Below, piece by piece: positions 56,466 to 64,000 of a stretch of DNA of 64,000 nucleotides. The stretch is taken from positions 17,990,100-18,054,099 of the forward strand of contig CM067059.1 in NCBI GenBank assembly GCA_033980235.1. The letters run 5' to 3'. Under the pieces are notes generated by a model. It worked only from the letters and a program-made list of their open reading frames with translations, was not told the origin of the DNA and ran no database searches. A program made the translations under genes and the position numbers. This DNA is from Diadema setosum. Lineage: Eukaryota > Echinodermata > Echinoidea > Diadematoida > Diadematidae. Position 1 is the first letter of the stretch. Every line of letters starts with the position of its first letter.

Positions 56466-56558
56466 GTCTGCACGCACCAAGACTACTACACGCACCACTG
56501 GCACTGCTACAAGCGTCAGTGCCAGTGGTGCATGTAGTAGTCTTGGCGCGTGCAGACT
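56466..56558. repeat. Palindrome inside the right arm of the long-TIR element
   Basis: The arm starting GTCTGCACGCACCAAGACTA and its inverted copy ending AGTCTTGGCGCGTGCAGAC, about 41 bp each with few mismatches, surround CTACAAGCGT. The left arm (53,603-53,662) keeps only the outer parts. Confidence 0.75.
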
Positions 56559-57413
56559 CTCTTTACGACCAACAATGTCTCGTCACACCTAAAGTGGAAA
56601 TTTTTACATAGTGAGTTTTCAAGTTTGAGACATTATAACTCCTGAACCGCAAATGGAAGTGACCCCTAATTTTCTCCAAATATTAATTATATGTTTAAAA
56701 CAAAATTCTTAAAAACATTTCAAGATAATCCTTCAGTCTTTTTCTGATTTATGCTGAATCAAGCATTTTTGTGATTTTCCTTTTTTCAGAAAAATATCAA
56801 AAAATGAGTATTTTTCCTTAAAATCTCAATCCAGTTATCACAATCTCCCACAAAAATGGTATCAACTTGTTGGAAATTTTATTCTCTTTCATATGACATC
56901 ACATTTGTTGAAATCTGATGTTTCTATCAAATTCTATCTTTCAAAATAGCAAATTCAGTAAATATGGCGGCCATCTTGGACGCCATCTTGGATTTTTGGA
57001 TTTGAAGGCTTTAGCAACAATTTTTTTGAGGTAGACCAGTGGTATCTTGTTTGTTACAACAGAAATTTGAAAATAAGCATGGTATACTTAGTTTGTAGAG
57101 AGAGTGGAACTCACTCGTTAAGTAAGCGAGTTTTTAGGGTTTGGCCCTCCGGTTATTATGACATTTATTAATTTCGGCCATGTTGGATTTTTGCAATAAA
57201 AAAGAAACTGATTTTAATTTTGATCCACTGAATCTTATTTCTCTTACCATTTATCATCAAATAGAGTAAAAAAAAAACCCATCCCCAGATTCGGGACAGA
57301 TTTCAAGATGGCGCAGAAGCTTATTTTGTTAAGTATGGTCTAAAGTGCCAGAATCAAGTGAGAAAACCTTGACAGGAAAAAAAGGCAGTTTTTGCCTGGC
57401 TCTGCCCTGTCTA

Positions 57414-57620
57414 TATACCTGGTATTTTTCAGAAAAATCAGATTTGTTATGGCCATCTCTGATTTCTAAGCAATATTGATTTTGTAGAACAGACAAAAAA
57501 TGTGCATATATCTTTCTTGATTGTACATCTGTCCACCAACTTGTTTCCAGATATGATTGTAATCATTCATATCTACTTCATTCTAATTACGTCAACTGGC
57601 ATCATATTTTCCACTTTTTA
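57414..57620 (-). pseudogene. L1/Tx1-like LINE copy 2, piece 4
   Basis: Colinear with 35,718-35,935: GGCCATCTCTGATTTCTAAG, TGCATATATCTTTCTTGATT, ATCTACTTCATTCTAATTAC, ATCATATTTTCCACTTTT. It is cut by the outer AGCTCACC element and resumes at 63,665. Confidence 0.85.
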
Positions 57621-58675
57621 ACTCGCTTGAGCAGGCTCAAGTGAGCTATTGCGTTCACTCATCTTCTGGCATCTGACATCTGTTGTGCATAAACTTTTTA
57701 CATTTTCATCTTCTTCTTGAAAGCTCCATGATGAATTTTCACCAAATTTGGCAGGTTGTATCCCAAGGGGGATAGGATCTCAGTTGGTTTAAATGGGCAC
57801 CATGCCTAACCTAGAGGCCCCCAGGGAGGCCCAACCTCTCCTCCTCCCCCCCCCCCCCAATATTAAGGAATCTTTAAAAATTTTCTTCTTTAGAACCAAA
57901 AGTGATAGGGCTAAGTTAATACAATGAGTAAGTACATTGAAGACTGTTCCTTCAAGTTTGTTCATGGCGGATCCGGGGGTGCCCTCCTTGGAGGCGGTCC
58001 AAATTGGGGCCTTTCTTGTACATTTTCATCTTCTTCTTGAAAACCCAATGACAGATTTTCACCAAATATGGCAGGTACCAATCCTAGTGGAATAGGATAA
58101 TTTGTTGAAATGGGCACCATTCCCAGCTTGGGGCCCCAGGAGATCCCATACTCACCACAATAATTGATAAATCTTCAAAAATCTTCTCTAGAATGGGAAG
58201 TGATAATATGATGAGTTGAGTAAGTAAATTGATGACTGTAGTTTCAAGTGGCGGATCCAGGGATGCCCCTTTGAGCCGGGGGGGGGGGGGGGGGGAGGGG
58301 GGGAAGGTGTGTGCCTAAATTGTACATTTAATCTTCTTGAAAACCCCATAATGGATTTTCACCAAATTGGCAGGTTGCATCACCACGGGGATAGGATCTC
58401 AAATTGTTCAAATGGACACCATGCCCCCTCCCCCCACCTCAAGGGTGCCCAAACCCCCAAAATTAAAGAATCCTTAAAAATTTTCTTTTCCAGAACCAGA
58501 AGTGATAGAGTGAAGTTAATACTATAAGTACATTGATTACTGTAGATTCAAGTTTGTTTGTAGTGGATCCATGAATGCCCCCCTCCCCCCATTGGAGCCC
58601 CTTTTGAAAGAGAAATAAGGTTATATTTGTGGTTGATCCAGGGGTTTGGCGGGTATCGAATTTGGGGGCAGTTTT

Positions 58676-60601
58676 TATGCCTCCGCAATGAAGTGTTGCA
58701 GGAGGCATTGTGTTTTGGGGTTGCCCATCCATCCGTCCATAATCAATTTTGTTTACAGCGTAACTTAAGAACCATTTGTAGTATCCAAAATGAAACTTGG
58801 CATATGTAAGTATGAGTGGACAAAGTTGTGCCTATCAACATTTGGTTGCACATGTTCAAGGCCATTAAATTGCAACTGATTAACAAATTGCCCTACATTG
58901 ACATAAATTTCATGAATTTGAATGAAAATGCTAAAATTTCACCTTTTTTTCCATATGCGTATCTCGGAAATAGCTCCAGGTATTTTTAGCTCACCTGAGC
59001 CGAAGGCTTAAGTGAGCTATTGTGATCGCTCTTCATCTGGCGTCCGTCATGCGTCGTCCGTCGTGCGTGAACTTTTACATTTTCATCTTCTTCTTGAGAA
59101 CCCCTTGACCGATTTTCAACAAACTTGGCAGGTAGCATCCCTAGGGGGATAGGATCTCAATTTGTTTAAGTGGGCACCATACCCCACCTGGGGGGCCCCC
59201 AGAGGGGCCCAAACCCCCCAAAATTAAGGAATCTTAAAAAATCTTCTTCTCTAGAACCAGAAGTGATAGAGCTAAGTTAATACTATGAATTAGTACATTG
59301 ATGACTGTAGTTTCAAGTTTGTTCATGGTGGAATCAGGGGTTCCCCCCTTGGGACTCAGGGGAGGGGTCGTAATGGGGCCTAAATTGTACATTTTCATCT
59401 TTTTCTTGAAAATGCCATTATGAATTTTCACCAAAGTTGGCAGGTAGCATCCCTAGGGGGAAAAAATCTCATTCTCATCAAATGGGCACCATGCCCCACC
59501 TGGGGGGCCCCAGGGGTCCCCCCCCCCCCCTCCTGTAAGGAATCTTCACAAATTTTCTCTAGAACTGGAAGTGATTGAGCTTAGTTAATACAATGAGTCA
59601 GTATATTGATGACTGTTGTTTCAAGTTTTTTCATGGGAAAATCAGGGATGCCCTCCCCCCCCCCCCCCACCCCTTTGGGACCCAAGGAAGCGGGATGAGA
59701 TGGGGGGGGGGGTCCAAATGCGGGCCTAAATTTTCATCTTTTTGCTGAAAACAACATAATGGATTTTCACCAAACTTGTCAAGTAGCATTCCCATAGGGA
59801 TAAGATCTCAAAGTGTTTGAATGGGCACCATGCTTTCCTTGGGGGCCCCAGGGGGTCCAAACCTCCTAAATTAATGAATATTAAATAATATTTTTCTCTA
59901 GTTCTAATCAAAAGTGATGGGGCTTTAAGTCTTTTTTCCCAAGCTGCATAATCCAACGTTCTATAAAGTACAGTGTACTTGGCAGATATTTTTACCAGTG
60001 TGATGGAATATGTAAATGGACACCATACCCCCATTCTCAAAGCTGCCCCCACCATAAGTTTCCAATGTTCTCAGGTAAGAGTCTGCAATAATGCATGGAA
60101 GGTGAACTTGCGATACTTAGGTCACAAGCGCATGACCCGCGGGTCTCTTGTTATGAAACTCAGTGCTTAAATGCATGTACTGCCTGACAGTGATTCTCTT
60201 GGGAGTTTTGGGATAATGGGATTAAAGGTCACATTCAATTCTCAAAATTTCACTATTTCCCCCATGCAGTGCCTGAAGGTATTTTCTTCATACTCAGTAT
60301 GTATTACCAGATAAAGCTTCTCTGGTAAAGTTTTTGGCTGTGGGGTCAGAGGTCAAATGTCAATTGCAAATGCTTAATTGTACCTTTTTCCCCCATATCT
60401 CAGAAATGGCTCATGGTATCATCATTACACTTTAACTGCCTATGCATGAACTTCCTGACAGTGATTCTCTTGGGAATTTTTGGGCCATTGGGGTCAAAGG
60501 TCAGGTTAAAATGCTAAAATTCTAGTATATTTGATTATTCTTCTTCATACCTTGGAGATTACTAGGATGCATTATCTTGATAAAACTGATAAAACTAGGT
60601 A
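58676..60601 (+). mobile_element. TATGCC element, copy 2 (interrupted)
   Basis: Starts TATGCCTCCGCAATGAAGTG with GGAGGCATTGTG completing the hairpin. It is split at 58,987 by an AGCTCACC element and resumes at 60,153 with ATGAAACTCAGTGCTT and CTGCCTGACAGTGATTCTCT, matching 54,330-54,380. One GGGTCAAAGGTCA motif is at 60,491-60,503. Its own 3' terminus is missing; a pogo-like element begins at 60,602. Confidence 0.7.
58988..60152 (+). mobile_element. AGCTCACC element, copy 4 (nested)
   Basis: AGCTCACCTGAGCCGAAGGC at the 5' end, four internal modules, and ACCCGCGGGTCTCTTGTT at the 3' end, inserted into the TATGCC element after a T-run. The inverted copy of the 5' end before the 3' palindrome is partly lost (CTTAGGTCACAAGCGC). 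Confidence 0.75.
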
Positions 60602-60889
60602 GTCAACCTCGCCTAAGTGTACATAATCGGGAGTGAGCAAAACATGTTGACTTACACAAATGTCGACTTAAGCATAAGTCAACATTTTGTTGACTTACGC
60701 ACAATTTGATCACGATTCAAATCGCAATCAAAATCTCATTTCTGCTGTCGGAACATGCCTACTCCATCTCTGCAGTGATCATACACATACATAAATCAGG
60801 AGCGGATTGCTGCTCACAACGCACCGCTAGTGAAATAGAGTGATTTTGAGAGAGCAGGATTGGCGCCCTGGCGTCCCATTGCTGGAAAC

Positions 60890-61080
60890 TTTGCGTTGAA
60901 AAGCAACTTGAAAAAATCGAATGCAAGTTCCCCAAATAGCACACAACTTTGTGTTTAAAGGCAACTTGAAAAGCAAACACAATTCACCCAAATTGCACGC
61001 AACTTTGTAATTAAAGGCAACTTTAAAAATCAGAAGCAAGTCCCCCAAATCACACGTAACTTTGCGTCAAACACAAGTCC
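60890..61080 (+). repeat. Tandem repeat, ~64-bp unit (three units)
   Basis: AAAGGCAACTTGAAAAGCAA, AAGTTCCCCAAAT and GCACGCAACTTTG recur about every 64 bases. Minus-strand frames in it follow the repetition. Confidence 0.7.
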
Positions 61081-61496
61081 ATTGCTAAGAGGTTTTGCTT
61101 TTGACTAGGTACCCAAATGAAATATCAAATGCAACTTTGCATTTGATTCTGATCAAGTTGTCTGTGATTCGTAATAATCAATAAAATTGCCGACATTGTA
61201 GCAGAAAAGGCATGCATAGTCACCACCACGTAAGCTTATTTTGTGTAAAATGAGAAAGCCAAACTTGAGGAAAGAATCAAGACTGACAGATCTAGAGTGG
61301 AAGTAAGTGGAACTCAGAACGGAGGCATAGCACGGCTCTGAAACCCACATGTAGTACCCACATGCATGCCAAAGGCTTTCATCATAACCACATTGCGAGG
61401 AAAGACATTACAAAATTTACATGTAATCAACCATTAAATCACAATGCAGCTTCATAGAAATGATGAAAAAGTGGTAGCAAATGGATATTGTACATT

Positions 61497-61870
61497 TCAT
61501 TATTCCAAAGGTTCCTTGTGTCGAAGGTTTGTTATTCTGAAGGTTTGGCTGAAGGTTCTTTAATCCAAAAGTTAATAAGATTTGTTATTCCGAAGGTTCG
61601 TTAGTCCGAAATAAAAGTTTGTATTTGGAAGATTTTTAAATCCAATAACAAGATAAGATTCTTAATTTTGAAGGTAATGTCATTTTCGGACTAATGAAAC
61701 TTTGGAAAAACCCCCAAAATATTCGGATTAAAAAAACATCTTCATAGGCCAGATAAAAAATTGATTTTGTGTGTTTTGAGAATAAACAAATCTTCTAAAT
61801 AATGATCGCACCTCATTTCATTTTGGATTTACAAACCTTTGGAATAACGAACATCACCTGTGAATGTATC
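61497..61870. repeat. Degenerate minisatellite of ATTCCGAAGGTTYGTT units
   Basis: TTATTCTGAAGG, TTATTCCGAAGGTTCGTTAG and TTAGTCCGAAAT style words repeat irregularly, with inverted variants after 61,680 (TTCGGACTAATGAA). This may be the body of an old element. Confidence 0.55.
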
Positions 61871-61946
61871 ATATGCCTGCAAACAGCGTGAAAAACAAAC
61901 AAACAAACAATTAGCATTCAGAGAGGAGGCGTTCAAAACATGTTCA

Positions 61947-62937
61947 TTAACCATTATATAAAGCCCAAGCTATTTTGACCCCTTCCAGGCCCAAGGAGAT
62001 GTGCCCCCCCCCCCCCCCATGTAACTTCTTTATTATATGATGTATGACCGTCATATTTGGCACGTGGGTAGAGCAACTCATACTCTACATGACCCAACAT
62101 TTGAAATTTCTCAAAGTCATCAACTGAGGGGTGCTATTTACCAAAATATAAAGAAATACATAGGAAATGCGCTAAAATCATGTTTTTTATTTTTATTTTT
62201 TATCCCCAGTATATATGTTTTGATTTTATGTCAAACATTTTCATATTTACCACAAAGGAAAAGCAAGTCAACCTTCACTATTTGTTATGGTTGAAATTCC
62301 TCAAGGTCAACATGTGGGGGGGCGCTATTCATTACAATATAAAGAAATATATGAAACCTACTAGGTATTGCTTGGAATGGGTACATATATTGGTATCACA
62401 TTCCATATTTCCAAAATATTGAAATTTTGAGTTTGCAGATTGATAATATGATAAACAAATGATATTACAGGCCACAGGCAAAGCTTGTGTGAAGATAACA
62501 CAAAATAAAAGGATAGTCTTTGGAAAATGCTGTATATTTGACTATTTCTATTGTATCTATTGTTTGATGCCTATGTCATATAAAAAATAAAGGAAATAAT
62601 AAGACCATTTTAGGGTAATTCACAACTATAATTACTTCACATTTTGGTCCTTCAGCAAATTACAGCCAAGAAAATCCCCATTTCATCCATTAATATATTA
62701 ATTGAACTTGGAACAGAAAATCATGCAAAATCTGACAAACATGGTTGTCTCTTTATGGTTGCCATGGCAACCAACAATATTTGACATAGCTAAATTACAT
62801 ATCAAAATGTTTGCAATAAGATTTCAGGAAAAGTCACCAAATTTGGTTGAAATCGGGTGAAGGGTGTAGGAGTGGCAAACGAAAATATGGTAGGGGGTAC
62901 AATGTGCCCCCCCCCCCCTTGGGCTTTATAGGGTTAA
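61947..62937. mobile_element. piggyBac-like MITE (TTAA target)
   Basis: TTAA at both borders (61,947-61,950 and 62,934-62,937). The ends CCATTATATAAAGCCCAAG (left) and CTTGGGCTTTATAGGG (right) are inverted relatives starting CC, followed inward by GTGCCCCCCC runs. TTAA plus a CC start is the piggyBac pattern. It has no coding capacity. Confidence 0.65.
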
Positions 62938-63664
62938 TTAGACAAAATGGTATACATTACTGACTGTCACTACAATGCAGAGTATGTTTTGGACCCAGTT
63001 GCTTAGAAGGCAAGTATAATTTACAAGGACCTCATGACAAAAATAATTCTAGACAATTTAGTTCAACAACAAAATCCCGTTGTGGCATACAAAGATCTCT
63101 CGTTGGACCATAGTGCTCAGCTCCATTTTGCACCATATGGCACACTAATAATACCTCTGCGCTATACGAGACACATACGCACAAACACTTTGGAGAGAAA
63201 GTACTTGCATATTGCCCATCATTCGGGCATACAAGATTGATGCAGAGTGCGAACCACACCATGGCAATGCTGCAAAATCAGAAGCGCGAGAACAAATCTT
63301 TTTTCAGAGTATGGTGATCGACAAATTATGTCGACTTAGGCAAAGGAATTTATACATGTATTAACTCAGTTGGCATTGAAAATCATGTTGACATGCGCAA
63401 GTTATTGACTTATAAATGTCGACGAAGATGAGGATATTTTCAATGAATAACAAAAGGAAAAATCAGAACTTTTCTGCCGTGTAACTTAGGTGAGTTGTTG
63501 ACCTGCGAGATGTCGACTTATGTGAGGTTGACTGTACATATATGACACCGCACAATGATTCCCCCGTCTCCAAGTTTGCAATGTTCTCGGGTAGTAGTGT
63601 GTAAGGGTGCGTCGAAGGTGAACTTGCAATACTCTGGTGAGCGCTAGACCTCCAGGTTTCTTAT

Positions 63665-64000
63665 TAAAATGCAATCACAGAGGCTCTAGGTATATGTGAT
63701 ATTTTCACTGGTTAAACCCAAACTTTTAAAATAAACAATTAGTTATCTAGATTGTTTGTTTTTTCAAACAGATGTTCCAAATGAAAAATCTTTCATCGTG
63801 TATAGATATGCATCAAATTCCTTTTTCTCTTACAATAAAGAAATCTTAAATATAGAAGAAGATTGGGGTGAATTTTTCCGTTTTCAATATTTCTGCACTG
63901 CTAGGCCTGTAACATGAAATAAAACAAAGATGTGTTAATTGATACCAATAAGTTCCTTGCCTCATAGTTGCAAAGAAAGATGCTTCTACCCCCTACTGAC
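63665..64000 (-). pseudogene. L1/Tx1-like LINE copy 2, piece 5 (runs off the window)
   Basis: Colinear with about 35,937-36,255 of copy 1: AAAATGCAATCACAGAGGCT, GATATTTTCACTGGTTAAAC, TTAGTTATCTAGATTGTTTG, TTGCAAAGAAAGATGC. The reverse transcriptase of this copy should continue beyond 64,000. Confidence 0.85.

Larger units (their letters stand above)
52861..57413. mobile_element. Long-TIR element (about 0.9-1.0-kb inverted ends)
   Basis: The left arm (52,861 to about 53,765) and right arm (about 56,367-57,413) are inverted copies starting TAGACAGGGCAGAGCCAGGC. TAT flanks both sides (52,858-52,860 and 57,414-57,416), and removal restores LINE colinearity. The arms carry repeated AAAATGGCCGCCA/AAGATGGCGGCC words and a secondary palindrome. 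The left arm lost parts still present in the right. The centre holds a TATGCC element, (TA)n and (TTTA)n tracts, a LINE-type 3' tail and a hairpin. No transposase was recognised. Confidence 0.8.
60602..63534. mobile_element. pogo-like TIR element, non-autonomous remnant
   Basis: Left GTCAACCTCGCCTAAGTGTA and right TCGACTTATGTGAGGTTGAC are inverted relatives, with TA outside each (60,600-60,601 and 63,535-63,536). The right end reads CAGTCAACCTCACATAAGTC in reverse, the pogo/Tigger style. Subterminal GTTGACTTACAC/TGTCGACTTA words repeat near both ends. No transposase frame is visible. It contains a piggyBac-like insertion and tandem repeats. Confidence 0.6.
57621..63664 (+). mobile_element. 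AGCTCACC element, copy 3 (decayed, host of further insertions)
   Basis: The left end AACTCGCTTGAGCAGGCTCAAGTGAGCT is a changed AGCTCACC start. The body modules run to about 58,675. The right end (63,545-63,664) has GGTGAACTTGCAATACTCTG, GTGAGCGCTAGACCTCCAGG and TTTCTTATT, the decayed 3' terminus. Between them lie a TATGCC element, a pogo-like element and others. Joining both LINE flanks (CCACTTTT with AAAATGCAATC) matches copy 1, so the outer boundaries are firm to a few bases. Confidence 0.75.

Overview
This window is eukaryotic, repeat-dominated genomic DNA, probably from a marine deuterostome invertebrate and perhaps an echinoderm. The grounds are a Gmr1-like Ty3/Gypsy retrotransposon (a group best known from deuterostomes), several non-LTR retrotransposon fragments, many terminal-inverted-repeat DNA elements, long G/C homopolymers and scattered TAGGCCTA-type words. 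The phylum call is inference; the sequence alone does not fix the species. No bacterial gene structure, tRNA, rRNA or CRISPR array was recognised.

Only one host-gene segment is convincing: a + strand first coding exon of seipin (BSCL2 family, lipid-droplet biogenesis) at 39,080-39,288, ending at a consensus splice donor. No further seipin exon was found, so intron 1 either exceeds 24 kb here or the rest lies outside the window. Everything else recognisable is repeat or transposon.

Layout. 1-1.6 kb: unassigned, partly CpG-rich. 1.6-6.8 kb: microsatellite-flanked repeats, an hAT-like element with a perfect 8-bp target duplication (2,552-4,132), and a composite tandem-repeat block (4.6-6.8 kb) that reappears inverted at 30.9-33.3 kb. 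6.8-14.2 kb: about 32 monomers of a ~220-bp satellite interrupted by a small TIR element; the satellite continues at 17.3-18.1 kb and 26.7-27.3 kb. 18,148-26,699: a complete LTR retrotransposon inserted inside a satellite monomer (target duplication GTAGG), with integrase upstream of reverse transcriptase. 28.6-30.1 kb: a CR1/L2-like LINE fragment. 35.2-38.6 kb: an L1/Tx1-like LINE on the minus strand. 39.1 kb: the seipin exon. 41.3-43.6 kb: a TTA-flanked TIR element carrying a LINE fragment. 44.9-47.5 kb: two tandem-repeat arrays.

The last 15 kb (48.7-64 kb) is one relative of the 35-38 kb LINE, split by at least four insertions, some with further insertions inside them. Joining the pieces recovers colinearity with the first LINE copy, which defines insertion boundaries base by base. 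Two of the inserted families (named here AGCTCACC and TATGCC after their 5' ends) share an unusual terminal design: a 5' hairpin, a short inverted copy of the 5' end near the 3' end, then a small 3' palindrome and a T-rich insertion site without a detectable target duplication. That resembles Helentron/Helitron2-type elements and is the best candidate for an incompletely described system. All boundaries and similarities were found by eye, without alignment software or databases.
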